Shown here piece after piece: positions 44,877 to 53,731 of a stretch of 64,000 nucleotides of DNA. Positions within the stretch are counted from its first letter, which is position 1. Each line of letters starts with the position of its first letter. Where the stretch lies: positions 288,770 through 352,769 of the forward strand of contig NZ_JBICTU010000004.1 of assembly GCF_043197795.1 (NCBI RefSeq). Direction: 5' to 3'. This stretch comes from Sphaerisporangium sp040649355. GTDB taxonomy: Bacteria > Actinomycetota > Actinomycetes > Streptosporangiales > Streptosporangiaceae. Position numbers and translations under genes: made by a program. Below the pieces are notes generated by a model. That model did not search any database, was not told where the DNA came from, and saw only the letters and a program-made list of their open reading frames with translations.

Positions 44877-45793
44877 GTCGGGGAGACCTTTCTCGACAGC
44901 TTCCTGGCCAGGGGGTGGGCCGCCGTGAGCGCCACGGCCGTGGCGAGCCGCCCGCGCCCTGCGGTGAGGGCGGCCTGCAGGGGCAGCAGCCCGAGGATGC
45001 TCTGTCCCACGGCCGCCCGGGTCCGTCCGGCGTCGGGGTGGCGGGCGGCGTCGAGCTGCGCCCGCCCCACCAGCCCCGCGTACGCCGCCGTGAGCCCGAA
45101 CCCGGCCAGCCTGCGGATCGCGACCGGCGCGCCGCCCGCACGCCCCCGTGGGACGGCGGGTCCGCCATCGGCCGCAGGGCCGGAGGTGACCGACGAGACG
45201 TGCGCGGCCGCCAGCCCGGCGGCCACGGCCGTCGCGGTGAGTGCGGTGGCGGACCTGGCCTTCGATCCTCCCCCGACCTCCCCCCGGCTCAGCGCCGTGA
45301 CACCGTAGGTGTGCGCGGCCACGGCTCCGGCCGCGAGCATGCGCGCCTTCCCCTGTCCGGGTGAGGCGCCCGACGTGCCTCCGAGCACCACGTCCAGCCC
45401 GCGCGCGGCGGCCATCGCCAGCGGGCCCGCCGCCGTGTCCTTCAGGCCCAGGTCGTACGCCCACACGACGGCGGCCAGCCCGGCGGCGACGCCGAGCGCT
45501 CCGCGCCCTCCGGTACGGGCGGCGGCGACCAGGCCGGCGGCGGTCAGCCCGGCGGCGAGGCCGAGCGCCTGGCCCGGCCGCACACGGCCGGAGGGGATGG
45601 GACGTTCGGGCCGCTCGACGGCGTCCAGGTCGCGGTCTGCGTAGTCGTTCAGCGCCATGCCGGCCCAGTACAGGCAGACCGACGACAGCGCGAGGCCCGG
45701 CCTGACCGCTCCCCCGGCGGAGACGTCACCGGGCACGGTGAGCGCGGCGGGGGCCCGGACCAGTTCGGCCAGCGTCGCGAGGTCCAGGCTCAC
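44873..45793 (-). CDS. UbiA-type prenyltransferase, EboC-like
   Basis: A 306-residue membrane prenyltransferase with about nine hydrophobic helices. The first Asp-rich motif is NDYADRDLDAVERPERP near residue 50. The second motif is weaker, YDLGLKDT near residue 112. The family is named after Streptomyces coelicolor SCO3242. It should transfer an isoprenyl group to a small acceptor at the membrane. The GTG start overlaps the inositol-phosphate synthase stop as GTGA. Prenyl donor and acceptor unknown; an inositol-type acceptor is an attractive guess given the upstream gene. Confidence 0.85.
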   Translation of the reverse strand: MSLDLATLAELVRAPAALTVPGDVSAGGAVRPGLALSSVCLYWAGMALNDYADRDLDAVERPERPIPSGRVRPGQALGLAAGLTAAGLVAAARTGGRGALGVAAGLAAVVWAYDLGLKDTAAGPLAMAAARGLDVVLGGTSGASPGQGKARMLAAGAVAAHTYGVTALSRGEVGGGSKARSATALTATAVAAGLAAAHVSSVTSGPAADGGPAVPRGRAGGAPVAIRRLAGFGLTAAYAGLVGRAQLDAARHPDAGRTRAAVGQSILGLLPLQAALTAGRGRLATAVALTAAHPLARKLSRKVSPT

Positions 45794-47007
45794 GCGAGCG
45801 TCCCCGCGAAGGCGCGGAGCAGGTCGTACTGGCTCTGGAGGCGATGCTCGTCCAGGGCGAGGGGGTCCTTGAAGAAGAAGCCGAGCTCCTTCACCGCCCC
45901 CGAACGGCCGCGTTCGTGCGCGCGCGCGATCAGCCTGGCGAGGTCCAGCACCAGGGGCGCGGCGAGCGCCGAGTCGCAGCCCTGCCAGGTGAACTGCAGC
46001 GTCATCCGCACGCCGAGGAAGCCCTCGAAGGTGATGTGGTCCCAGGCCGTCTTCCAGTCGCCGAGGTGCGGCACGTGGTCGATGTGGGTCTGGCCCTCGA
46101 CCTGATGACCGAGTATGCCGGGCAGCGCCCGGTCCTTGGAGATCTTCTTGCTCTCCCCCGCCGCGGGGTCGGCCAGCGTGGCGCCGTCTCCCCCGCCGAG
46201 CAGGTTCGTCCCCGACCAGGACCGCACGGCGAGGGCGCGGTCGGCGAACATCGGGGCCAGCGCCGTCTTGACCAGGGTCTCCCCGGTCTTGGCGTCACGG
46301 CCCGCGTACGGAACCCCCTGCGCGCGGGCCAGCTCGTCCAGCGCGGGGAGGGACACGCCGGTGGAGGGGGTGAAGTCGATGTACGGGCAGCCGGCGCTGA
46401 GCGCGGCGAAGGCGTACAGCGAGCTGGGCGGCAGCACGTTCCCCGGGAGCTCCAGGGCGCCGGTCAGCGCTTCCAGGCTCTGGTGTGCCGGGTGCGGCAC
46501 GGCGGGCGGCTCGGTGGAGGCGACGTGGATCACGACCACGCGGGCGAGGCCCCGGCGCTCGCGGAAGTCGGTGATGTCGCGGATCAGCCTGCGCGCGACG
46601 GCGGCCTGGGTCTCCTCCCCGGCCGTGTCGCCGATCTCGGTGCCCTCCACGGAACCGGCCCGCTCTCCGGCGGACGGGCCGGGCCGGGTCTCGGCGGCGG
46701 CGGCGATGCCGGGCCGGATCTCGGCGTCGGCCGCCTCCAGGTCGTGGCGTACGAGCTCGGCGAGCGGCGGGGGGATGACCCCGGCCCGGCTGAGCTCCTC
46801 GGCCCTCTTGGGCAGGGGCGTGCTCGCGATGTCGTGGCCGCCGAAGACCAGTCTGTCCAGTGGCGGCAGTCCCGCACCCGCGAAATCGGGCCCCTCGGTC
46901 ACGCATCCGATGGGCGCCGCGAGCCCGGACCGTAACGCCGCCGCCCCGGTGACGACCGTGGTGGCCACCGATCCCCGTGCCCCCACCAGCCAGATCCCGA
47001 CGTCCAT
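45790..47007 (-). CDS. Inositol-3-phosphate synthase
   Basis: A 405-residue myo-inositol-phosphate synthase, which cyclises glucose 6-phosphate using bound NAD. NAD loop GARGSVATTVVTG at 8-20, DFTPSTG, KTGETLVKTALAP, SGTNLLGGGDGATL and WQGCDSALAAPLVLDL mark the family. An acidic/Ala insertion lies at about residues 85-115. ATG chosen with AAGGAG six bases upstream, rejecting an Arg/Lys-rich extension. It is the first gene of the Ebo-like operon and takes the slot held elsewhere by the dehydroquinate-synthase-like EboD. Confidence 0.9.
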   Translation of the reverse strand: MDVGIWLVGARGSVATTVVTGAAALRSGLAAPIGCVTEGPDFAGAGLPPLDRLVFGGHDIASTPLPKRAEELSRAGVIPPPLAELVRHDLEAADAEIRPGIAAAAETRPGPSAGERAGSVEGTEIGDTAGEETQAAVARRLIRDITDFRERRGLARVVVIHVASTEPPAVPHPAHQSLEALTGALELPGNVLPPSSLYAFAALSAGCPYIDFTPSTGVSLPALDELARAQGVPYAGRDAKTGETLVKTALAPMFADRALAVRSWSGTNLLGGGDGATLADPAAGESKKISKDRALPGILGHQVEGQTHIDHVPHLGDWKTAWDHITFEGFLGVRMTLQFTWQGCDSALAAPLVLDLARLIARAHERGRSGAVKELGFFFKDPLALDEHRLQSQYDLLRAFAGTLA

Positions 47008-47110
47008 CAGCATCTCCTTCTTCTCACGAGCCGGCCGCCGACTGGCCGGCCTCTTGCTGTCGTGCACAGGGTCTCCGCCCCGGCTCCCATCGCCGGGACG
47101 CCCGCGGGAC

Positions 47111-47124
47111 CGTACATCTGTACG
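47111..47124. promoter_or_regulatory. Dyad CGTACA-TC-TGTACG upstream of Ebo-like operon
   Basis: A perfect 6-2-6 inverted repeat about 105 bp upstream of the inositol-phosphate synthase start. It is a candidate operator for the operon. No regulator gene lies in the operon. Confidence 0.4.
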
Positions 47125-47140
47125 TCCGGAACACCGCCGA

Positions 47141-47174
47141 TGCCCGGAACACCCAAATGAGGGTGTTCCGGGCA
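47141..47174 (-). terminator. Terminator of the ThuA-CBM6 gene
   Basis: TGCCCGGAACACCC (47141-47154) and GGGTGTTCCGGGCA (47161-47174) form a perfect 14-bp stem with a 6-base loop, 27 bp beyond the stop of the ThuA gene. Confidence 0.8.
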
Positions 47175-47201
47175 GAGATGACCCCTACGAATTGCTATGG
47201 A

Positions 47202-48752
47202 TCACTTGGTGAGCGTGAAGGTGTCCACGTCGAACAGGGAGCCCCCGTTACCGGTGAACACCAGGAACACCGGTCCGGACGCCGAACCGCTGAGCGTCGT
47301 GGACACGTTCTGGAAGGTGTCGAAGCTGCCGGTCGACGGAACCGTCACCGTGCCCAGCAGGGTGCCCGTCTGAGAACCCGAGCGGACCTGGATCGCCCCG
47401 CCCGCGCCGCCCGAGGAGATCCGGGCGGTGAACCCGGTCGCCCCGGCGGTGCTCACCGACGCGTACCCGGCCCAGTCACCGTTGTCGATGTAACCGACCG
47501 TCTTGCCGCCGCTGGCCGCCGCGTGGTTCGCGACCTGCACGCCCGACTGCGAGGTGTACGCCTCGCCCTCCACCGTCGCGGGGACGGCGGTCTTGGTCAG
47601 CGAGAAGGTGTCCACGTCGAACAGCGAACCGGCGCCACCGGTGAACGTCAGGAACAGCGGCCCCGACCCCGAACCGGTCAGCGTCGTGGACACGTTCTGG
47701 AAGTTCTCCCAGCCACCGGTCGAGGGCACGGCCACCGAGCCGAGCACGGTCCCGGTCTGCGAGCCCGAGCGGATCGTGATCGTCCCGCCCGGCCCGCCCG
47801 AGGAGATGCGGGCGGTGAACCCGGTCGCCCCGGCGGTGCTCACCGACGCGTACCCGGCCCAGTCACCGTTGTCGATGTATCCGAGCGTGTTGCCGCCGCT
47901 GGCCCCCGCGTGGCCCGCGGCCTGCACGCCCGACTGCGACGTGAACGACTCCGCCTCGATCGTGCCGCCCGGAGGGGGTCCGGTGGGAGGGGCGCAGTTG
48001 GCCGTGACCATGCCCGCCGTGTACCTGATGCCGCCGAGCAGCAGCGCCCGGTAGGCCGGGTCCGCGTAGGACTCGATCGTGTGGCCGAGGCCGGTGTAGA
48101 ACGACCGGCCGCTCACCTGCGGGTGGCACCAGGTGATCGGGTGGTCCCCGCTCATCTCGCCACCGGAGTAGCTGCTCTCGTCCAGGCTCTGCAGCACGTG
48201 GACGGTCGAGCGGGGGTTGGTGCGGTAGTTGTACCACTCGTCGGTGCGCGACCACGTGGCCGCGAGGCCGGAGGTGGCGGGGTGCGTGCGGTCCTCGTTC
48301 TTGACCGTCGCCTGCTGGATCGCCGGGTGGCTCTTGAACCACGCGCCGACCAGCTGGCCGTAGTACGGCCAGTCGTACTCGGTGTCGGCCGCGGCGTGGA
48401 CGCCGACGTAGCCGCCGCCACCGTTGACGTAGGAGGTGAAGGCGGTCTGCTGGGCGTCGTTGAGGACGTCGCCCGTGGTGCTGAGGAAGACCACCGTCTT
48501 GAACTGGGCGAGGTTGGCCGTCGTGAAGGCCGTGGCGTCCTCGGTGGCGGTGACGGTGAAGTTGTTGGCGGTGCCGAGGTCACGGATCATCTGGATGCCG
48601 GTGGGGATGGAGTCGTGCCGGAATCCGGCGGTCTTGGAGAAGACCAGCACCTTGTAGGCGGGGTCCGCGGCGTGAGCGGCCGTGGGAGCGAACTGGGTGA
48701 CGATCAGGGTGGCGGCGATCACTGCCAGACCACCTCGTAGGGCGCGGAACAT
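47202..48752 (-). CDS. Secreted ThuA-domain protein with two CBM6-like modules
   Basis: A 516-residue exported protein. Signal peptide to about residue 28 (AAHA). A ThuA-like class I glutamine-amidotransferase-fold domain follows (about 30-245; YKVLVFSKTAGFRHDSI, GYVGVHAAADTEYDWPYYGQ, HPITWCHP). Two CBM6-like beta-sandwich modules at about 258-383 and 388-516 each end DVDTFxLTK. The two modules share an 82-bp segment with a single difference. ThuA proteins relate to trehalose and disaccharide use; the exported multi-CBM form probably acts on a plant or fungal polysaccharide. It is 113 bp downstream of the sugar dehydrogenase gene and likely co-transcribed. Confidence 0.88.
   Translation of the reverse strand: MFRALRGGLAVIAATLIVTQFAPTAAHAADPAYKVLVFSKTAGFRHDSIPTGIQMIRDLGTANNFTVTATEDATAFTTANLAQFKTVVFLSTTGDVLNDAQQTAFTSYVNGGGGYVGVHAAADTEYDWPYYGQLVGAWFKSHPAIQQATVKNEDRTHPATSGLAATWSRTDEWYNYRTNPRSTVHVLQSLDESSYSGGEMSGDHPITWCHPQVSGRSFYTGLGHTIESYADPAYRALLLGGIRYTAGMVTANCAPPTGPPPGGTIEAESFTSQSGVQAAGHAGASGGNTLGYIDNGDWAGYASVSTAGATGFTARISSGGPGGTITIRSGSQTGTVLGSVAVPSTGGWENFQNVSTTLTGSGSGPLFLTFTGGAGSLFDVDTFSLTKTAVPATVEGEAYTSQSGVQVANHAAASGGKTVGYIDNGDWAGYASVSTAGATGFTARISSGGAGGAIQVRSGSQTGTLLGTVTVPSTGSFDTFQNVSTTLSGSASGPVFLVFTGNGGSLFDVDTFTLTK
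47411..47879. repeat. 82-bp intragenic repeat in CBM6 modules
   Basis: 47411-47492 and 47798-47879 are identical except for one base, 387 bp (129 codons) apart, both in frame. Surrounding module sequence is more diverged, suggesting gene conversion. Confidence 0.8.
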
Positions 48753-48865
48753 GGCTGTCCTTTCGTCTACGGCGCGACCGGCGCGGGCTGACCCCGCGCC
48801 GGGTTCGCCGATCCCGGCCCGGCGCGGGCCCCTACCGGGTGCCTCGCGCCGCGCCGGCCGTGCCG

Positions 48866-51694
48866 CTAGCGGGTGATGGTGAAGGTGTCGACGTCGAGCA
48901 GCGAGCCCGAGCCGCCGGTGAAGGACAGGAACAGCGGCCCCGAGGCCGAACCGGTCAGCGTCGTGGACACCGTCGTGAAGTTGTCGAAGCTGCCGGTGTT
49001 GGCGACGTTGACCGAGCCCAGCAGGGTGCCGGTCTGCGAGCCTGAGCGGACCTGGATGGTGCCGCCGGGGCCGCCGGAGGACACCCGGGCCGAGAAGGTC
49101 TTCGCGCCCGAGGTGTTCACCTGCGAGTACCCGGCCCAGTCGCCGTTGTCGATGTACCCGAGCGTGGTGCCGCCGCTGGCACCCGCGTGGCCGGCAGGCT
49201 GCACGCCGGACTGCGAGGTGTAGGCCTCACCCTCGGTCGTGGTGGAGGTGCCGGCGCCGGTGTTGAGGGTGTAGGCGTCGAGGTCGAAAAGGTTGCCCTG
49301 ACCGGTCACACCCTTGAACACCAGGTACAGCGTCGTGGTGCCGGCCGGGACGTTGCTCAGGTTCCCTGTGACGTTCACGAAGGTGTCCCAGCCACCGGTG
49401 GGAGTGACGGCCACGGACCCGAGCAGGGTGCCGGTCGCCGATCCCGCGCGCACCTCCAGCGTGCCGCCGGCGCCGCCGGAGGAGACCCTAGCGGTGATGC
49501 TCTGGGCGTTGGAGACGTTGTAGGGCGTGAAGGAGATCCAGTCGCCGTTGTCGGTGAAGCCGACGGTCTTGGCGCCCTCGGCCCCGGCGTGGTCGGCGGT
49601 CTGGATGCCCGACTGCGCTCCGAAGTGCTCGGCCTGGCGGTGCCTCGGCTGCAGGGTCCGGGTGCTGGTCGAGGTCAGGCCGCCCTTGTCGGTGTAGGAG
49701 GCGGTGAAGACGCCGAAGATGTTCGCCGCCGCGTCGTGTTCACCGTCGACCGGGACCGCGATGGATCCGCTGCAGCCGGTCTTGGAGGTGATCTGGTGGG
49801 CGTGGCTGTCGTGACCCAGCGAGTAGGTGACCGTCACCTTGCCGCAGTCGATCGTGCCGTCCTCCGGGTCGCTGACCGTGACCTGGAAGGGCACGGTGTC
49901 GCCGAAGGAGAACAGCTGGCCGTCGACCGGCTGCGTGAGCGTCACGGTCGGGGCGGTGTTGCCGACGCTCACGATGACACTGGCCGTCCCGGTGAGCCCC
50001 TGCGGGTCGCGGACCGTCAGCGTCGCCGTGTAGGTGCCGTTGGTGGTGTAGGTGTACGAGGGGTTGGCCGCGGTGGAGGTGGCGCCGTTGCCGAAGTTCC
50101 ACGAGTACGTCAGCGCGCCGCCCTCGGGGTCGGAGCTTCCGGCCGAGGAGAAGGTCACCGCGAGCGGGCTCGGACCCGAGGTCTTGTTGGCGGAGGCCTT
50201 GGCGATCGGGTTGCGGTTGGTCCCGCCGATGTACTCGATCCTCCACAGGGCCTGGTTGTTGCCGCCGGTGCCGTAGTCGAGCACGTACAGCGCGCCGTCC
50301 GGGCCGAAGGCCATGTCCATGACCTGCGTGCCGGTCCACGGGAAGTCGCCGATGTCACCGTAGGCGCCGTCGGCCTTGACCTCGATGGCCTTGATCCACC
50401 TGCGGCCGTACTCGCCGGCGAAGAACCTGCCGCTGAGGGACTGCGGGAACTTCACGCTGGAGTTCAGGTTCGCGTCGTACCGGTAGACCGGACCGCCCAT
50501 CGGTGACTCGGAGCCGCCGCCGAACTCCGGCGGGGAGCCGGCCTCGCCGCCGTACCTGATCCAGCTCGGCTTGGCCGCGGGCAGCTTGGCCACGCCGGTG
50601 TTGCGGAAGGACGCGTTGGTCGGCCCGCCCGCGCAGTCGAACTTCGCCCCCGAGGGGCCGCTGGGGAAGGTGTACTTGTTGTAGGTCTCGGCGGTGGTGT
50701 TCGTACCGGTGCAGTACGGCCAGCCGAAGTTGCCCGCGCTGGTGATCCGGTCGAACTCGACCTGCCCGCCGGGGCCGCGGTTGGCGTCGGGGCCGCCCGC
50801 GTCCGGTCCGTAGTCGCCCAGGTAGACGATCCCGGTGGCCTTGTCGACCGACATGCGGAACGGGTTGCGGAAGCCCATGCCGTAGATCTCGGGCCGGGTC
50901 TTGGCCGTTCCCGGCGGGAACAGGTTGCCCGAGGGGATCGTGTAGGTGCCGTTGGGCTCCGGGTGGATGCGCAGGAGCTTGCCGCGCAGGTCGTTGGTGT
51001 TGCCGGAGGACCGCTGGGCGTCGAACTGCGGGTTGCGGTCGGTGCGCTCGTCCAGGGGCGAGTACGAGTTGGACTCGAACGGGTTGGTGTCGTCACCTGT
51101 GGTGAGGTACAGGTTGCCCGCCGCGTCGAAGTCGATGTCCCCGCCGACGTGGCAGCACTGGCCACGGTCGTTGGCGACCTGGAGCACGACCTTCTCGCTG
51201 GCCATGTTGAGCGTGTCGTCGGCGTTCAGGGTGAAGCGCGACAGGTTCAGGTTGCCCTTCCAGGCGTCGAACTGCGCCTGCGTGCCGCTGGTCGGCGCGT
51301 CGCCGTCCGGCGTGCTCAGCCTCGGCGAGTAGTACAGCCAGACGTAGCGGTTGGTCGCGAAGCCCGGATCCACCGCGACGCCCTGGAGGCCCTCTTCGTC
51401 GTGGGTGTAGACGTTGAGCTTGCCGGCCTGCTTGGTGCTGCCGGCCGCGGTGGTGACCCGGACTGTGCCGTCACGGGCGGTGTGGATCACCGAGCGGTTG
51501 GGGAGCACCGCGAGGGACATGGCCTCGCCGAGCGCCGCGCCTCCGGTGGCCAGGCTGACCTGCTGGTAGTCGGAGGCCGGGATCACGGAGGCGCCGGCCG
51601 CCTGACCGGTGGCCGAAACCGTCGCCAAGCCGCCGGAGATCACCAGCGTGACCGAGGCGAGTAGTCGTGTCCACGACCGAGGACGTGGTGACAT
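48866..51694 (-). CDS. Secreted PQQ-type sugar dehydrogenase with PKD and CBM6-like modules
   Basis: A 942-residue exported protein. Signal peptide to about residue 33. A six-bladed glucose/sorbosone dehydrogenase-type propeller spans about 40-490 (DEEGLQGVAVDPGFATN, CCHVGGDIDFDAAGNLYLTT, GDYGPDAGG, YVLDYGTGG). A PKD domain follows (about 500-575, ending TASVIVSVG), then a short domain of the Big-like type and two CBM6-like modules (about 680-810, 820-942). The propeller should oxidise a sugar with PQQ. Upstream is a ROK regulator, downstream the ThuA protein. No PQQ synthesis genes are in the window. Confidence 0.9.
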   Translation of the reverse strand: MSPRPRSWTRLLASVTLVISGGLATVSATGQAAGASVIPASDYQQVSLATGGAALGEAMSLAVLPNRSVIHTARDGTVRVTTAAGSTKQAGKLNVYTHDEEGLQGVAVDPGFATNRYVWLYYSPRLSTPDGDAPTSGTQAQFDAWKGNLNLSRFTLNADDTLNMASEKVVLQVANDRGQCCHVGGDIDFDAAGNLYLTTGDDTNPFESNSYSPLDERTDRNPQFDAQRSSGNTNDLRGKLLRIHPEPNGTYTIPSGNLFPPGTAKTRPEIYGMGFRNPFRMSVDKATGIVYLGDYGPDAGGPDANRGPGGQVEFDRITSAGNFGWPYCTGTNTTAETYNKYTFPSGPSGAKFDCAGGPTNASFRNTGVAKLPAAKPSWIRYGGEAGSPPEFGGGSESPMGGPVYRYDANLNSSVKFPQSLSGRFFAGEYGRRWIKAIEVKADGAYGDIGDFPWTGTQVMDMAFGPDGALYVLDYGTGGNNQALWRIEYIGGTNRNPIAKASANKTSGPSPLAVTFSSAGSSDPEGGALTYSWNFGNGATSTAANPSYTYTTNGTYTATLTVRDPQGLTGTASVIVSVGNTAPTVTLTQPVDGQLFSFGDTVPFQVTVSDPEDGTIDCGKVTVTYSLGHDSHAHQITSKTGCSGSIAVPVDGEHDAAANIFGVFTASYTDKGGLTSTSTRTLQPRHRQAEHFGAQSGIQTADHAGAEGAKTVGFTDNGDWISFTPYNVSNAQSITARVSSGGAGGTLEVRAGSATGTLLGSVAVTPTGGWDTFVNVTGNLSNVPAGTTTLYLVFKGVTGQGNLFDLDAYTLNTGAGTSTTTEGEAYTSQSGVQPAGHAGASGGTTLGYIDNGDWAGYSQVNTSGAKTFSARVSSGGPGGTIQVRSGSQTGTLLGSVNVANTGSFDNFTTVSTTLTGSASGPLFLSFTGGSGSLLDVDTFTITR

Positions 51695-51902
51695 GGGGGG
51701 TCCTTTCCTGACTTGGGGGGTCAGTCAGGCAAGGCGCGCGCCGCCGCGCTTGTTGCCGGGTACTGCGGTTTGGGGGGTGCTCTGTGCTGTGCCGCCGTGC
51801 CTCCGGAGGAGTGCCGCCTCCAGGTTGCGAAGCCGCCGGGCCCGCGTACGACCCGGCTCTGATTTGCTCTGCAAAAACCCTATCAAATCATGAAAGAAAT
51901 CG

Positions 51903-53192
51903 TCAGCTCCTTGCCAAATTTGTTGGGGTCGCCGCGAGGCCGATCGCGGCGGGGTCATTGATCACCTGGTCGACCACCATGCTCGCGGCGCCGCGTGACG
52001 CGGCGCCGAAGCCGAGGCCGGAGGCCAGGAACCGGCAGCGGGCGGCGGGCCCGGCGATCACCAGGCGCTCCAGCTCCGCCTGGGCGGGCGGGATCAGCCG
52101 CTCGGCCAGCTTCGCGAAGTAGCCGCCGAGCACGATGACCCTCGGGTTGAAGAGGTTGACCAGGATCGAGCCGCCGAGCCCCAGCCATCGCCCGACCTCC
52201 GCCACCGCGGCCAGCATGCGCGGGTCGCCCTGGGCGAGGCCGCGGGCGATGTCGGCCACCCGCTCCTCGGGGTCGGGCATCGGCGCGGTCCCGAGCTCGT
52301 ACGCCAGTTCGGGCGTGACCGCCCTCACCAGCGTGGCCAGGCCGACCTTGGTCTCCCAGCAGCCGGTGCGCCCGCAGCCGCAGCGGCTCCCCGTGGGGTC
52401 GACGGGCAGGTGCCCGACCTCCCCGGAGAACCCGTCCGCGCCGCGCAGCAGCCGGCCGCCGACGACGATGCCGCCGCCGACCCCCACCTCGCCGGTGAGG
52501 TAGACCATGTCGGCCGTGCCCGCGGCGACGCCGCCGGTGTACTCGGCCAGGGCCGCGAGGTTGGCGTCGTTGTCGACCATGACCGGCGCCCGGACGTCGC
52601 CGATCTCGGCGCGGAGCCGCTCGGCCAGGGGCAGGTCGCGCCAGCCGAGGTTGGGCGCGAAGGCCACGTGACCACGGGCGACGTCCACCAGGCCGGGAAC
52701 CGCCACCCCGATGCCCGCCGGGGAGGCCCCGGCGCGGACGAGGTCGTCGATGGCGTCCTTGGCCACCCGGCCCAGCTCCTTGAGCGAGCGGTCGGGGCCC
52801 ATGCCCATGGCGTCGAAGCCGACCCGCCGCTCGACCAGCACCCGGCCGCCGAGGTCGGTGCCGTAGACGGCGACGTAGTCGACGTTGATCTCCGTGCCGA
52901 GGACGCCCACGTGGGAGCCGTCCAGCGCCACGGCCCGCCGGGGGCGGCCGACCGCGCCCACGTGCTCGATGCCCACCTCGCGGACCAGGCCGCGGTCGAG
53001 CAGCTCCGCCATCAGGCTGGAGACGGTCGCCCGGTGCAGGCCGGTCGCGTCCGCGATGTCGGAGCGGGAACAGGATCCCTCGTCGCGCAGGTGACGCAGC
53101 ACAAGGGCCAGGTTGGCGCGGCGGAGCGAGGCGTGACCCGCCGCCTGCGCGCGGACTCCTGCCGCGCGAGCCGGAGGCTGCCTCTGCGCCAC
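51903..53192 (-). CDS. ROK family transcriptional regulator
   Basis: A 429-residue ROK repressor. N-terminal winged helix (about 30-95; SRSDIADATGLHRATVSSLM) joined to a ROK sugar-sensing domain with VDNDANLAALAEY, the zinc motif CGCGRTGCWE and IVLGGYFAKL. Effector is probably a monosaccharide or derivative. GTG at 53192 is chosen as a likely start; GGTG lies five bases upstream. It precedes the dehydrogenase-ThuA genes, 208 bp away, and diverges from a GH99 gene, which are the probable targets. Confidence 0.88.
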   Translation of the reverse strand: MAQRQPPARAAGVRAQAAGHASLRRANLALVLRHLRDEGSCSRSDIADATGLHRATVSSLMAELLDRGLVREVGIEHVGAVGRPRRAVALDGSHVGVLGTEINVDYVAVYGTDLGGRVLVERRVGFDAMGMGPDRSLKELGRVAKDAIDDLVRAGASPAGIGVAVPGLVDVARGHVAFAPNLGWRDLPLAERLRAEIGDVRAPVMVDNDANLAALAEYTGGVAAGTADMVYLTGEVGVGGGIVVGGRLLRGADGFSGEVGHLPVDPTGSRCGCGRTGCWETKVGLATLVRAVTPELAYELGTAPMPDPEERVADIARGLAQGDPRMLAAVAEVGRWLGLGGSILVNLFNPRVIVLGGYFAKLAERLIPPAQAELERLVIAGPAARCRFLASGLGFGAASRGAASMVVDQVINDPAAIGLAATPTNLARS

Positions 53193-53355
53193 GCCATCAC
53201 CAGACCCAGTTTGTATGTATCCAAGAACAATTAACCGAGTTCTAACACGGCGAGATGCTGACGTAAACACCCGCAGGTGGTAACGACTTCGCATCCCCGG
53301 ACTCGCCGAGGTCGGCCCAGCACGGCGGCTCGCGTTACGGAAGCGTTACGAAAGG

Positions 53356-53367
53356 CGAAGCGCTTCG
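53356..53367. promoter_or_regulatory. Palindrome CGAAGCGCTTCG, LacI-type operator
   Basis: A perfect 12-bp palindrome with the AAGCGCTT core common to LacI-family sugar operators of actinobacteria. It lies 164 bp upstream of the ROK start and 365 bp upstream of the GH99 start. The LacI regulator at 15.7 kb is the only LacI gene in this window. Confidence 0.5.
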
Positions 53368-53601
53368 ACACTTGCACGTGACCGAAGGGCGCTCTTTAAT
53401 TCGACAAGTCCTGCAAATAAGTTCCGTAAGCCCGCAAGTTGCTCGTTGATGCATGAAATTTCACGAGAAGACTTGCGGTGATCGTCCCCTGATGCCCCCG
53501 TCCGTCCGGCCGACAAGACCCGCGACGGAGCCGTTCCCGCCGACTTCGGCTCCGCCGCGGTGGTGCCGCTCGAATCGGCCGGATGGACGGGACCCCCCTC
53601 T

Positions 53602-53644
53602 CCGGCCGGCCATGGAAGGACCAGGACCTACCATGGCCGGCCGG
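53602..53644 (+). promoter_or_regulatory. 14-bp inverted repeat in GH99 leader
   Basis: CCGGCCGGCCATGG (53602-53615) and CCATGGCCGGCCGG (53631-53644) are perfectly complementary, with a 15-base loop carrying GGACC twice. In RNA it would be a very stable hairpin about 90 bases before the GH99 start. Whether it attenuates transcription or stabilises the message cannot be told. Confidence 0.55.
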
Positions 53645-53673
53645 CATCAACGCGGAGTAAGCGGACACGCGGG

Positions 53674-53702
53674 GCGCCCGCCGGCGCGGCACCGGCGGGC
53701 GC
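53674..53702 (+). promoter_or_regulatory. Second leader hairpin close to GH99 ribosome site
   Basis: GCGCCCGCCGG (53674-53684) pairs perfectly with CCGGCGGGCGC (53692-53702) around a 7-base loop. It ends 15 bases before the GAGGAG ribosome site. Confidence 0.5.
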
Positions 53703-53731
53703 GGCCCCCATCGACGCGAGGAGTCAACACC

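Larger units (their letters stand above)
53193..53731. promoter_or_regulatory. Divergent control region between ROK and GH99 genes
   Basis: A 539-bp region holding promoters for both genes. It contains a LacI-type palindrome (53356-53367), an AT-rich stretch near 53210-53250, and two strong hairpins on the GH99 side, listed separately. The direct repeats GTTACGGAAG-GTTACGAAAG near 53335-53354 precede the palindrome. Confidence 0.5.

Noticed and set aside
51863..51875. TTTGC-TCT-GCAAA dyad upstream of the sugar dehydrogenase gene
   Set aside because: Only 5-bp arms in an AT-rich patch; could be a ROK site but is too short to call.
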